Shown: positions 34,651 to 46,420, counted from the stretch's first letter. The stretch is 64,000 bases of DNA from Cryptomeria japonica (GCF_030272615.1 NC_081412.1:102102796-102166795), one strand, 5' to 3'. The notes: generated by a model from the letters alone, not told the origin. Numbers and translations: made by a program.

Positions 34651-34660
34651 AACGGTAAAA

Positions 34661-34797
34661 GTGATCGAAAAAAGGTATGACGTGATCGAAAAAAGGTATG
34701 ACGTGTTCGAAAAAAGGTATTACGGTAACCGCCAAAAAAAGGTTTCACGGCAATCGCCTAAAAAGGTTTCACGGCGACCGCCAAAAAAAGGTTTTAC
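34661..34797. repeat. tandem repeat in the ERF gene promoter (six 21-25 bp units)
   Basis: Units begin at 34661, 34682, 34703, 34724, 34749 and 34773. The first three read GTGATCGAAAAAAGGTATGAC, and the second and third are close variants. The next three are of the form GGCGACCGCCAAAAAAAGG followed by TTTCAC. The first two units carry TGACG, which bZIP (TGA-type) factors can bind. The array ends about 340 bp upstream of the start codon. Confidence 0.85.
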
Positions 34798-35025
34798 GGC
34801 GCCTGCGGCCCACGGACGTGAAATGAACGGATGAACGCGCTTCAAAAAGTCCGTTTGCCGCCGAGTAGCGGGCATGAGTGAGTCAACTGTCAAACCAACG
34901 GACCAGCCGGTCGCTTTTCTGGCAAAACGTTAAAGTCCCTTCATCTTCGAATCACGCGATTTACCCGGGAATTGGAAGTGCCGCTCTGCCTTTCCACTCC
35001 TTTTCGTCCCATCTTCCTTCAATTC

Positions 35026-35033
35026 TATAAATA
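35026..35033 (+). promoter_or_regulatory. TATA box of the ERF gene
   Basis: TATAAATA lies 106 bases upstream of the ATG at 35139. That leaves a 5' untranslated region of roughly 75-80 bases if transcription starts about 30 bases downstream. Confidence 0.7.
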
Positions 35034-35138
35034 TCAGGTAGATTAATGGCTAAATAGCATAGCATCACAAAGCCGTAATCCTTCAATCTGATCCAGTTTG
35101 TTTCAGCTGCGTTTTTCTGTTTTCCAGAGGTTATTATT

Positions 35139-35702
35139 ATGGCTCCCAGGAAAGATGGCTTGGAAGTGCACTACAGGGGAGTGAGGAAGAGGCCCTGGGG
35201 TCGATTCGCCGCAGAGATCAGAGATCCTGCCAGGAAACGAAGAGTTTGGCTCGGAACTTTTGGTACTGCTGAGGAAGCAGCTAGGGCTTACGATTCTGCT
35301 GCAATTTCTTTCAAAGGCTCAAAAGCTAAGACTAATTTCGCCTATCCTTGTTCCCCGGCGGCACAGAGCAGCAGCCAGAGTAGCGCCATGGAGTTGGATG
35401 TGAAGCCCGGCGCTTCCTTTTCCGCCGTTGCTGCGAAACAGTTCTTCTTGTTCGGTCGCGAGAAAGCGGATCTTGTTTTTTCTGACAATAGACAGACATC
35501 TTGTAAAAAGACGGTGAAGAAGGAAGTCGAGGGCCGCAACGGCCAGAGCGATTGTGATTCTTCGTCAGTTGTCGTAGACGGCGAAGCGGAAGCAGAAGCA
35601 GAGGCAGAGGCAGAGGCAGAGGCAAAGCCTCTTTCTAACAGAAAGCTTCCGCTTTTCGATCTCAATCTTCCGGCTCCTCTTGATGAGGACTGTCAATTGT
35701 AA
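35139..35702 (+). CDS. AP2/ERF transcription factor with EAR repression motif
   Basis: This 187-residue nuclear transcription factor is intact and intronless. The AP2 domain spans about residues 11-68 ([19 protein letters not shown] ... [19 protein letters not shown] ... [10 protein letters not shown]). [10 protein letters not shown] and EEAARAYD carry the Ala and Asp that mark ERF rather than DREB proteins, so GCC-box (AGCCGCC) binding is expected. The C-terminus LFDLNLPAP combines the LxLxL and DLNxxP forms of the EAR motif, which recruits TOPLESS-type co-repressors. This places it in the repressor ERF class (group VIII, AtERF3/4/7-like). A middle Lys-rich stretch ([10 protein letters not shown]) and an eight-fold Glu-Ala repeat (about residues 149-163) are not part of the family core. 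A TATA box and promoter repeats lie upstream. A role in ethylene or stress response is inferred from the family. Confidence 0.95.
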   Translation: MAPRKDGLEVHYRGVRKRPWGRFAAEIRDPARKRRVWLGTFGTAEEAARAYDSAAISFKGSKAKTNFAYPCSPAAQSSSQSSAMELDVKPGASFSAVAAKQFFLFGREKADLVFSDNRQTSCKKTVKKEVEGRNGQSDCDSSSVVVDGEAEAEAEAEAEAEAKPLSNRKLPLFDLNLPAPLDEDCQL

Positions 35703-38690
35703 CAGATCTGCTTGTAAAATGCATTTTTTTCTGACTATTTAGGGCGGATTTCGGTTTCTGATGCAAAAATTGTGGCATCTGAAGAAACCTAATGACAATC
35801 ATAATTAACGCGTGAATGTGTGTACAATAGCCGAATTATATTTTAGAAGAAATTCCATTTTCCGATTAGTGAATGATACAGAAAAGCTCACAGATTAGTC
35901 CTTCCTGTGCTGGCATTTTTGTCATTTTAAGAATCGTTGTGTTATATAATCCAGTCTGGCTTATAATTTCTGTTCTTTAACTCTGTAAACATTGTTGTGT
36001 TCAACACTATTAATCGTTTGATTGATACGATAAATGATTTTCAGTACAGACAGGTAATCAAAATAGAGCAGGGAACCAAAATAAGACGGCCGTACTAGAA
36101 ATTTATGGAAGTCATGTGAGCGGAATATACCTAAATAAATAAAGGTACAACTTATAAAATCCAAGTCATTTTATTTGAAGTTTCTTTCTCTGTTTGCTCA
36201 CTTAAAAGATAAAGATAAGAGGTACCTAGACAGAGCCGAGAATCTCTGCAATTTAGCAGAATGTCTGCATATTCAGTGTCCTGTCATCTCACAGAAAGGC
36301 AGGGCAAACGAGTGGTTCGCTGAAATTGAAGTATAATTACCTAGGCAAAAACGTGTGAAACAATCTAACGATGGGGAAGGCGAAGGATGATGATTTTATT
36401 GCGTTGTGAATGGCACGTCAAGTCCGTGATGTACGAGGAAGCTGCACAAGTGGGTCCCACGTGACGTATGCACCTGACAGTTGCTATGCACGCCTTCTCT
36501 CGCCTCTAGGGAGGGTATTGGAAGCCGCGCCTTAAAAGTATCTAATAAATTCCATAAAACATTTATTTGATTTTTCACACTAGAATTTGGGATATGAACA
36601 TTTCAAAGCTGCTAGTTTCATGGATTTTGTACTGAATGATTAAGTTCTGAAAACTAAGGAAGCTGTGGTTTGAATTTAATATTTTGTCTTTAATATTTTG
36701 TGCATTCACAAAAATAAGAATTTTTTTTTTCATTTTCTATATCTAAATTTAAATGTTTGACAAGTGACCGATAAAATATTTAAGCTGGTGGGGCAATTTT
36801 TAGCCCTACCCTATTTTTACCCCCTAAACTATGCAAACCTAAAAAATAGGAGCTTCTATTTTTAAGAAAAGATTTAAAATAATCCTGCAATTTTTTATTT
36901 TTTCCATGAGACCACCTTTTCCTAAAAAAAAGAAGCTATACCCCCTCCATATGACCCCACCTTAAATGGATCCTTGACAATTTTTAAAAAAACCACCAAA
37001 CAAATTTGTGTCTTACAATGTAAGACACCATTGTCAAAAAAAATTTATAAGTAATACAACATAAGACACCATTATGCAAAAAATTATGAAGTTTCAATTT
37101 GTCCTTGTAAAATTGTTATATATCTTATGTAATCACTCTTTTTCTTATTGCCCTTTTTTATGTAATCACTCTTTTTCTTATTGCCCTTTTTTCTTATTAC
37201 CCTTTGACTAAACTACTTGTGTCATTTAGCTATGTTCTTCAATTAGCTACTTTGTAGCTTTAATTTTGTAAACTTTAATTGAATTGTTTATATATATATA
37301 TATATATAACAATCTATTAAAAAAAAAAGGCAACTCTACTATCAAACCACCCCCACCTCTCACTTCATGTCAATAGTCCCTTCAGCAATCACATACTCCT
37401 CTACCCAAGATTTACTTAACAAGTTGATGTTTTAGAAGGAAAATGTATTTGAATTTGTTATATGATTTTTGTCCAGGTAGGATGCATTTTATAAGATTAA
37501 TTAATACTAAATGATTATTGAAATGAAAAATTAAAAACAAAAATATAAAATAGCATTTCATGTTACTTAAGTAAAATAAATGTTAGGTAAAAATGTAAAT
37601 ATTAAAATAGTTGTGGTTATTTCTTATATATAGTATATTAATTATCATTATTATTTTGTTGGATTGAGATATTTGGTTTTTGTTTTAAATATTTGGACAT
37701 TAGACCAAAGTTGGTAGATTGACATAATTATATCAAATAATATCAATATGATTTGTATTATATTGATATAATTTTAAAATTTAGAAACCATTTGTTTGAG
37801 AGCTTGGAAGCTATTGAATGAGATGAAAACTAAAGAGTGTTCGCAAAAAGCTTCTAGAATATATAACCTTATGGTTAATATTTAATTGGAGTGAATATTT
37901 GAATTTTTTTTTAAGTATTACATTACAAAGGAATATGAAGAATACCCTATAGATATAATAAATATATGATTAGAAGCTAACCTCTTACTAATAATATTAC
38001 TGTGTTTAAGGGGTTAAGGGAAAATCAAATTGAAAGCAAATCTAGAAATGCAAAATAGGAACTTATTCATTTACCATTTCCAATCTTTAGATTATTTCAT
38101 TAGGGGAACAACCAATTAAGTTTTACTTTAATAGTCCTCAAGGAGAGCTGAACATTGTGGTTAATTGTTCCCCATTTTTATTTGATTTGATTGTATATGA
38201 TTACGATATGAATATGAGATATCTATGTAAAATGATAGACAATTGGCAACATTCAACATAAACATAAACATATAGAATTGAAAAATAATACAAAATTACA
38301 AATCTAGAATCAAGAGACATAGAAGAACCCATGAAAACAATTTGGAGTTGAATATGTTGGAGTATGGAGATAGGCACCCTAGTTTGAAGGTGTCTTCATC
38401 AACTGCAAGCTTTGAATTTTGAATCAAGGGTCTTTGTAGACCTTTCCCTCCAAAAATCAACCTAAAAGTGTTTGATAGGTGAGCTAATTAGTATAGTCTA
38501 GGACTGTCTGCCTCAATCTTCTTTGCACAATTTTGTAACTCTCGACTATTAGATAGATATATACATGGACACACAAGAAGAGGGGAAATTTTTGTGTTGT
38601 ACAAGGGCTTGCGTAAGTCAAACCCTGTGTTGGTGTTTCCACCTTCACTACAACAATGTTGGATGAAAGAGAGCTTACCCCTGGTAGGAC
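35703..38690. other. AT-rich spacer downstream of the ERF gene
   Basis: No gene could be supported. AATAAA-like signals occur near 36131. A GC-richer patch with a G-box lies at 36400-36530. A 33-bp tandem duplication (TATGTAATCACTC...) lies at 37126-37191, and an AT dinucleotide run at about 37289-37310. The rest is T/A-rich and without structure that I can interpret. Confidence 0.6.
36451..36468. promoter_or_regulatory. G-box / TCP-site / ACGT cluster
   Basis: GTGGGTCCCACGTGACGT overlaps three plant factor sites: GTGGGTCCCAC (TCP class), CACGTG (G-box, bHLH/bZIP) at 36459-36464, and TGACGT (bZIP). It sits in a GC-richer island about 750 bp downstream of the ERF stop codon. No gene is recognised next to it. 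Confidence 0.4.
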
Positions 38691-38694
38691 ATAG
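38691..38694. repeat. target site duplication ATAG, left
   Basis: ATAG immediately precedes the left inverted repeat, and ATAG (59329-59332) immediately follows the right one. This is a 4-bp direct repeat exactly at the transposon edges. Confidence 0.7.
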
Positions 38695-38724
38695 GGGTAA
38701 GTGCACAAAGATGGTGGTCAAAAA
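38695..38724 (+). repeat. left terminal inverted repeat of the DNA transposon
   Basis: It begins GGGTAAGTGCACAAAGATGG and continues TGGTCAAAAA. The reverse complement of 59299-59328 begins GGGCATGTGCACAAAGATGG and continues TGGTTAGAAA. The four mismatches fall at positions 4, 6, 25 and 27. A short palindrome (CTTACCCCT ... AGGGGTAAG, 38674-38701) straddles the left edge. Confidence 0.75.
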
Positions 38725-39564
38725 GGGGGGTATAAGTGGACACTTTTTTTTTCTGAAATCAGGTGAACCTGAACTTGGAGGCAAAATTTGAAAGTCATCC
38801 ACTCAAGGAATGAAGATAATCAAAGAACAAATATCGTATTACTCTGAATCTAGTTTCCAAACTACTAAACATTTTCAAAATTGGATAAGATTAAGGGGGT
38901 CAAATCCTTCGCGCATGAAAAACTGACCCTATTTTTTTTTTTTAAATATAACATAGTGTCTGACGTGCGCATCAAAAAAGTCATAGTTAGATTTAGTATT
39001 TTGACAAATCCTTTGGCACAAAGATAGTTAAGAGCGAGCACTAGAAATGTGTATTTTTTTGTAATTTTTTGTTGAGTATTTTTTTTTTTATGATTTTTCC
39101 AATCGAGCACATCCTAAAAATTCGGTACCTGTTCGTGCATGAAGCATAAGTTGCACTAAACAAATTGAAAATACAATTTTTTTTTTTAAATTGTAAAGAA
39201 TCAAGTGCACTACAATAATATATAATTTTTTTTTAATTTGGATAAGTATATCAAAAGTTATTCAAAAAATGGTGCACCTATGTCTGTGAGAACTATGGAG
39301 ACACTAGTAAAAGAAATTCAATAATAATATGTTATTGTTGTTCATATTGAAAACAAATTATATGGTTAGAAAGCTCAGAAGATGGGTGAAAATATGGTGG
39401 CAATTTTAGAAATACCCACTTTATGAAGTGTAAACCTGATGATGACAAAGTCGATAAACCAAGTTGATAAAATAAAACACGTCAAAAATGAGAGAAATGG
39501 AGGGAAATCAAACTTCCAATCCGTAGCTTTGTCATCCAGGCCTATTTCCAAGCCTCAACAGTCA

Positions 39565-39670
39565 AAAGCACGTACGGGGTACTTATGGTTTAAAAAGCGC
39601 GTACGAGGTACTTATAGTGTAAGTAGCGCATATGCGCTTGTTTCCCTATAAACAACGCATACACGCTATT
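39565..39670. repeat. subterminal motif cluster 1 (GCGTACG-type)
   Basis: Four copies of a partly palindromic motif of consensus RGCGCRTACGCGSTAC are present: AGCACGTACGGGGTAC, AGCGCGTACGAGGTAC, AGCGCATATGCGCT and AACGCATACACGCTAT. The same motif recurs at 49440-49720 and 59040-59270, so this sequence belongs to the DNA transposon. Confidence 0.7.
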
Positions 39671-39777
39671 GTATAATATGATATTTTATGTATAATATGT
39701 GTATATACATATAATATATGTAATATATAATATGTGTACAATATGACATTGTATATGTAATATGTTTATATACATAT

Positions 39778-40574
39778 TGTTAGGATTCCCACAGATACTG
39801 AGAGGGGGGGTGAATCAGCATCTAACTGGTGAATTGAATTTCTTAACTTAAAACATGTAGAACATATTATAACAGTGTACCACTATGCAAGAAATAATGC
39901 AATAAATAGAATTAAAAGCAACCACATGAAAAACACACCATAACACAATGATTTAATGAGGAAACCCGGTGTGGGAAAAACCTCAGTGGGATTTGTGACC
40001 CACAATATTCACTTACTGGCCAATAAGAGAATATTACTGCTACAAGAGGGGCCTGCACATGCAGGAAGGCGAACTGCCTAAAGCTCACTGCTCAATGGGA
40101 AGTCTCACTAACTTACAATGATGGATTATATAAATCCAATATCTTGTACTGCTTCAAAATAGCATCTATAATGCCAGATCCAGTACCGGTTTCTGCTTTG
40201 CTTCTTACATAAACCCTTAACCTATAATTCGCATAATAGGTCTGCCTTATTTCACCTAAATATAATCTTCTCACTTGCTTACAAATGTTCTATAATGATC
40301 TCTCTTATATAAGAGTCATTTTACAATGATGCCAAGTCGTTTTACAAAGATTTTACAATAATAAACAAAATATAATATAACAAAAATCCTGTCGGCCTCT
40401 ATGTCGATATGCTTCCTTTCTCTGCCGGTGTCAGTGGTTTGAGTGTTGGTGTAGAGTCTGATCTTGCTATTGCCGGTGTAATGCCTTGCCAGTGCCATAG
40501 GATTTTAAGGTTGTCATCAATGACAAAACCTTCAATCACCTACAATGTCTCATTGGAGTGTGCATATGCCAACA
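39778..40574 (-). repeat. 3' LTR of element C (797 bp)
   Basis: It starts (+ strand) TGTTAGGATTCCCACAG and ends TATGCCAACA, directly beside the polypurine tract. It differs from the partner LTR at 45615-46420 by scattered, mostly transition changes and by a shorter G run. Confidence 0.9.
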
Positions 40575-40799
40575 ATCTCCCCCTTTGGCATTGATGGCAA
40601 CACTCATGAGAAAATTCAAAAGTGTATCCAAAAATTGTAATCCAAAAATGTTTCCAAAAATATGTTACCAAAAAATATAAGAGCTCCCCCTGAGTAGATA
40701 AGTCTTCTGCCGGTTATTTTCTCATAGTACTACTCCCCCTTTGGCATCAATGACAAAGGTTGTCAAGATGTCAGTAGTGTTGTAGTCTCAACTTTGTAA

Positions 40800-43700
40800 C
40801 TAGGTGGTTACAATTTGAAAAAGATCTCCCAAAATCAAGTTTATACTTTCCATAAACTTCTTGTTGTCCTTTATTGTTGTCTATGTTCTTTGAACTGTAC
40901 CAGTGAGGTGTTGCATATGCTCTGTCGATGTTCTCTGTCCCTGTACTAGTGCCTTAGATATTTCCTTCCGTAATGATGCTAGATAGTCCAGTCTTGGACT
41001 CAGTCTTAGTCTCAAATTCTTTGCCTTATTTACTATTCTCTCATTTTCTCTTTCTAACTTGAGTAATTCTTCCTCAAAACTTGTTATCCTTTGCTAAAAA
41101 ACTGATAATGTATCAGGTGAGTTAACAAAATTGTCTGCAAGTTTATTGATTTCATCCTGTACCTTGCTCATTTTCTTATCTATGTCTACTGTCAAAAAGT
41201 TTGTCTTGCAAGTATCTTTGTACAGAGTTTTAAATTCCGTCAATAAGTTACATAGTTCTAGTAGAAGTGTGTCAAATTCCCTAGTACACTTCTTTATCTG
41301 ATCTTCAAAGAATTTTTGCTTTTCAATTTCTACCTTATCCTTCAATGTCTATTCCTTTATTTGCTCAATAGTCATTGTGTTCTCAGTGATGTATTTGCAC
41401 AAAGTGTCAAGTTGGCTTAAAGAATCCTTATTGTCTATGTTACAGTTAGGAGTTATCACCTTCAAAATTGGGATTGCGTCATCTATAGCTTTATAAGCCT
41501 GTGAACTACAATTTGTTATCGTTTTTATGGAGTCCAAAAGTACTTCAGTTACATTTGTTGATTTGTAACCTGTTGAGGAGGAACCAACATTCTGAATTCC
41601 GTCGGTGGAGGAAGTAACCAAGCTTGTAGTGACCTCTGGTAGGTCAGTCTGTGTTTCCATTTCTTTAAGCAATGGTTTTTGATCTTTTCCTGTTGCCGGT
41701 GGCACTATTTCCATGTGAACCTATTCCTGTTCTGGAGCCTGTTGCTCTGCTTGTCTCTCTGTTTGTTGCTCTATTTTAGTCTTAGTCTGAGTCTCTACCT
41801 GTTTCTCTATGTTATCAACTTCAACTTTCCTTTCAGTATTGTCAATATTGTCAGTTGTCGGTGGCTCACTAGCCATATTTGTCTTGCCGGTTGTATCTTT
41901 GTCTATCACAATGTTGACCTTTTGTGTATCAACATCAACTGTGTATAGTACCTCAGGATTAGGATTTGTATCTTCTATGTCCATACTCTTATCTGTCGAT
42001 TGATCTTCAGTAGTTGTTACCGGTGATGTAATTTGAGGTGGTGGGGATAAGTTATCTTTTACTTTGATGCTCGGAGGTCCACCAACCTTTCCTTTTCCTT
42101 TGTCCCTTTCCTTCTGGTATACCTTTAATGGTTTGGGGTTCCTGTACTCTTCCTGTTTTTCTTTCTCAACAAGGAATATGTCCCATGCATTTTCTGTTTC
42201 CTTTGTTACTTCATTCACTCTTCTAACCATTATTGCAATATGCCGGTGTGCAGTAGAGAATACTGACCGGTTGGCTTTTGCAATTAAGTTATCTATCTCC
42301 TTAGGTGAGTTTACTGGATAAACAACAAGTACCTTTTCAATTTTGATTTTCTTATCAAGCTCTACAACAGCTTGTCTTCTTGCTTCCAGTCTTTTGAACA
42401 ATTCATCCAGTAGATCATCTATCACTTCCATTAAGAACTTCTTATAGATGTCCATGTGTAAAATAACATTGTTTTCAACTTGTTCTTTTTCATCTACTAA
42501 CAGTGTATCATAGACCTTTCCTATGTTCTTGAGTTTCCCTTCCTCTATGATTTCATATAGCAATTTTTCAAGAGGGGCCATGTTTTGTTTAGTCTTCTTC
42601 TTCTTTGGTGCCAACTTTTTCTTTGGTGTTGTCTTTCTAACAGGAGACCTCACTGTCTGTTGTTTTTGTCTAGTCCTTCTAGGCAAAGGTGTGGATGTCA
42701 GTGAAGGATCCCTTTTCCTTACAACTCTTTTGAAATTTGCAGGCATGTCACTCTTCGAAGAAGTAGCTATCGGTGATAGGTGAGTCTCAGGTTGTAGAGT
42801 TCCTAACTCATCCTCAGTGATACCGGTTTGTTTCAATACATCTTCTTTAATAGCCTTAGCCTGTCTAGAACCTCTTCTCACAACTACTTCAACCTTTTTC
42901 ACTCTCTTCTTAGATTGAATTTGTTTTTCTATGGTCTCAGCACTATGAAATACTTCTTCCTTTAGTTCATTTGGTGCTTTCAGAAGTGCTTTAGCATAAG
43001 TCTCAATTATATGATCATCGGTCTCATAACCCATCTTTGTTACCCAAATTGTTCTTGGGATGACTGCTTCCATCCAGATCTCATCCTTTTTTATTACAAA
43101 ACATATATCATCCTTGTATTTGTTGACAATTTTCTGTGATAGTCTAATTCTTTTGTTCATCCTAACCTTTAGTGTTTGAAAATAGTCATGAATATTCTTT
43201 TCTTTGTTTTCACCCATGTTATTGAATAGGTCTGTTAACTATTTTCCTACTGGTATATCAAATCCAAGGTTCTTACTGCCTATACCGGGAACCTGTTTGG
43301 TTATGTGTAGCATCAAGCATGCAAGTAGATTTCCAAATCTAAAAGTTCCTTTCTTATCCTTCTTGATTTTGCCTAAGTTATCAATCAACTCATCTTTTAA
43401 CCATTCACATACATCAATTTTTACATTGTCTTTAACCATGTCATAAGCACTCTTAATGCATAAACTGGAAACTGAGTTAAGTCTATTTGCATGAGTTGCT
43501 TTGTACGCTAAAATCATGCTAACAAATCTCACATTTATATCAGTCACATCATTAACCCTCAGAGACCTTCTGTCTAATGTTGCACCAGTTAAGTTCATTA
43601 CTAGGTCATTGGAGACCTTCTTAGTTTTGTCTAGTCTGTTACCGGTGGAAGGTAACCCTGTTACTGCTTTCACAGCTTCCTTTGTAATTTTGTATACTGA

Positions 43701-44080
43701 ATCAAGCCAAAAGAATGAACCATGTACCCTGCTTAAAACTATCCTAATCACCTCCTTGGGAAATTCAAGAATGCCGAGGATTTTAGTGAATCCTAGGGTT
43801 TCAACAATTTTATGTTCAGGTTTTACATTACCGGAATTGTCACATATAACAGTCTTATACATGCTTTTAATTTCTTCATCTCCTAATTCCTCTATGTTGC
43901 AATGAATGTATATTCAGGGATCTTTTGCGAAAACAACTCCTTTTGGAATTTGGGAAAAAGCACCTACATTGTCATCTTTCTTACTACCTCGGGAACTAGC
44001 TGAAATACGGGTCTAGGGTGTTTTATAACCTCGACTACTGTAGGGTTTGCTATGAATTCAAGTGCAGAGGAGGATGCCAT
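40800..44080 (-). pseudogene. ORF2 of element C, unknown function
   Basis: The start is ATG 44080-44078 (MASS...), homologous to the start of B ORF2. Long open segments at 43862-43239, 43217-41721 (498 residues), 41714-41349 and 41345-41094 are colinear with B. From N to C: a globular region (FFWLDSVYKITKEAVKAVTG, RFGNLLACLMLHITKQVP); an IRLSQKIVNKYKDDICFVIKK segment; a basic stretch (KKTTPKKKLAPKKKKTK); GKGKVGGPPSIKVKD; a Thr/Gln-rich part; and a terminal coiled coil (EIEKQKFFEDQIKKCTREFD). A handful of stops interrupt it, for example between 43239 and 43217. There is no recognised enzyme motif. Conservation across three copies suggests a real product in the active parent. Confidence 0.75.
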
Positions 44081-44382
44081 GATAAATACCTTTTTCTGCC
44101 TTTGGATGGATTGATTTCTGAAGTGCTTTGCCTCTTTGCTCGAAATCCCTTAGCTCTGCAAATTTCGCGCTCTTCGAATGTTTGAAATCTCAATGAAATG
44201 AAATGGAGCCAAAACCACAAATTTATAATGTTTGTTTGCCATCTACCACATTTAATGTATGCTGGTTAAGTAGCCACTTAACATTGTCTGTCGGTATAGA
44301 AGTAATTTCCAACTTCTCACCATTAACCGAGGGAATTATAGCATATGTCTCATTGATTGCCAAACCCTCAAGAAAATTTTCT

Positions 44383-45570
44383 TCAATTTGATGAAGAGCT
44401 TCTTGCCGGTGGAGTATTACTTTGTCCTACCGGTGAAGCATCACTCTGTCCTGTCGGTGAAGTGTTGAAAGGTTCTACCAGTGGAGGAGTATTCCTAACA
44501 ATATTTAGGTTGGACTTTCTAATCCATTGTTTTGAGAATTCTCGCTTAGCATCTTCAACTTTTTCTTTTCCTTTCAAATTAGAACTTTTGTTGTCTACCG
44601 GTGATCCTTTACTTCTACAGAATTTTGCAATATGCCCAATCTTGTTACATGCATAACAAGTCACATTATTCTTCTGAATAGCTTTTCCATAACCTATGCC
44701 GATTTGTGTTCTACATTGATTAGATAGGTGTCCAAATCTTCCACAAACATAACATCTCACATTCATTCTGCAATTTTCAGAGTTGTGACCAACTTTGTTG
44801 CATTTTGAACATTGACTGGTGGGTGTGTTGATATTCTGATAATTTCTAGATCTACATTCATTTGCTCTATGACCATACTTATTACAGTTAAAGCATTTTC
44901 CATTGAATTTATAAGCATTAGGTTGCCTTACCGGTTTGCTATGATCCTGAGTGTTTGCAGTATCGAAGCTTTCACCAACTTCAAAGCCAATTCCAGAAGT
45001 GTCACCTTTAGGTTTTTTATTCTTTAGCAAGTTACCAAGTACCTCTGAGCTTTTCTTGAATTTCTCTTTATGTTGATTTGTAGTATCTAGTTCTCTTTCT
45101 AAGACTTCTTTCTACCTCATCAGTTCATTTGAGTCATTTTGAGTGTGCATCAGGTCTGTCTTCAACAAATCATTTTCATAACTGAGTCTTGTGTTTTCAT
45201 TTGCAGCATCACTTAGTCTTCTGGTCAAATCTTCTTCATTCTTCTTTCTATCTTCAATTTCTTTACAAAATCTCATAGTCATATCCTGCATCTCGTTCTT
45301 TGTTGTCATGTTCTCTTGTTTCAGCTTGTTTATCATATCATTAAGAGTTTCTTTTTCATCATTCTCATTTTGCATCTTTTCACAAAGTTCTCTTCTCTTG
45401 TTTCTTGAAATAGTAAGATTTTCTTGAAGTGCTTGAATGATATCCTGGGCTGCCTTTAGATCATCTTCTAGTTTGATATTTTTCAGTTTCTCTGCATCAT
45501 AGTCTAAAAGAGCTACTTCTAGTTGCTTCATCAAATTTTCCATCTCTACCGGTGTCAAGATCTTCCTCAA
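44383..45570 (-). pseudogene. ORF1 of element C: coiled coil plus four CCHC zinc knuckles
   Basis: A coiled-coil segment (45570-45112, MRKILTPVEMENLMKQLEVA; NKRRELCEKMQNENDEKET) is followed, after a short break near 45030-45112, by a segment with four intact CX2CX4HX4C knuckles. These are CFNCNKYGHRANEC, CSKCNKVGHNSENC, CYVCGRFGHLSNQC and CYACNKIGHIAKFC. Copia gag usually has one or two knuckles and a capsid domain. Here the capsid is missing and four knuckles are present. Nucleic-acid binding is expected from the motifs; a packaging role is inferred. Confidence 0.8.
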
Positions 45571-45599
45571 GCTATTAGGCTTCTAAAAATAGAGGACCA

Positions 45600-45614
45600 A
45601 GCTTTGATACCAAT
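45600..45614 (-). promoter_or_regulatory. primer binding site of element C
   Basis: On the - strand, ATTGGTATCAAAGCTTGG follows the LTR end. It equals the usual TGGTATCAGAGC site with one G-to-A change. Confidence 0.8.
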
Positions 45615-46420
45615 TGTTAGGATTCCCACAGATACTAAGAGAGGGGGGGGGGGGGGTGAATCAGTATCTAACCGGTGAATTGAATTTCTTAACTTAAAAC
45701 ATGTAGAACATATTATAACAGTGTACCGATATGCAAGAAATAATGCAATAAACATAATTAAAAGCAACCACATGAAAAACACACCATAACACAATGATTT
45801 AATGAGGAAACCTGATGTGGGAAAAACCTCGGTGGGATTTGTGACCCACAATATTCACTTACTAGCCAATAAGAGAATATTACTGCTACAAGAGGGGCCT
45901 GCACATGCAGGAAGGCCAACTGCCTAGAGCTCACTGCTCAATGGGAAGTCTCACTGACTTACAATGATGGATTATATAAATCTAGTATCTTGTACTACTT
46001 CAAAATAGCATCTATAATGCCAGATCCAGTACCGGTTTCTGCTCTGCTTCTTACATAAATGCTTAACCTATAATTCGCATAATAGGTTTGTCTTATTTCG
46101 CCTAAATATAATCTTCTCACTTGCTTACAAATGTTCTATAATGATCTCTCTTATATAAGAGTCATTTTACAATGATGTCAAGTCGGCTTACAAAGATTTT
46201 ACAATAATAAACAAAATATAATATAACAAAAATCATGTCGGCCTCTGTGCCGGTATGCTTCCTTTCTCTGTCAGTGCCGGTGGTCTTAGTGTCAGTGTAG
46301 AGTCTGATCTTGCTAGTGTCGGTGTAATACCTTGCTAGTGCCATAGGATTGTAAGGTTGCCATCAATGACAAAACCTTCAATCACCTACAATGTCTCATT
46401 GGAGTGTGCATATGCCAACA
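45615..46420 (-). repeat. 5' LTR of element C (806 bp)
   Basis: It pairs with 39778-40574. The length difference comes mainly from an expanded G run (45643-45657). Confidence 0.9.

Larger units (their letters stand above)
39778..46420 (-). mobile_element. Element C, complete non-autonomous copia-like retrotransposon (6.64 kb)
   Basis: It is the same family as B. On the - strand it reads 5' LTR 46420-45615, primer site, ORF1, ORF2, polypurine tract (GCCAAAGGGGGAGATTG), 3' LTR 40574-39778. Perfect 5-bp target duplications CATAT lie at 39773-39777 and 46421-46425. It has no protease, integrase or RT. It is nested in the DNA transposon and is the best preserved of the three copies. Confidence 0.92.

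Noticed and set aside
36780-37000. Possible small inverted-repeat element (GGTGGGGC ... GACCCCACC)
   Set aside because: The arms match over only a few bases and no target duplication is visible.
38674-38701. CTTACCCCT...AGGGGTAAG palindrome considered as a terminator or independent element
   Set aside because: It straddles the left edge of the DNA transposon, has no adjacent gene, and is too short to assign a role.
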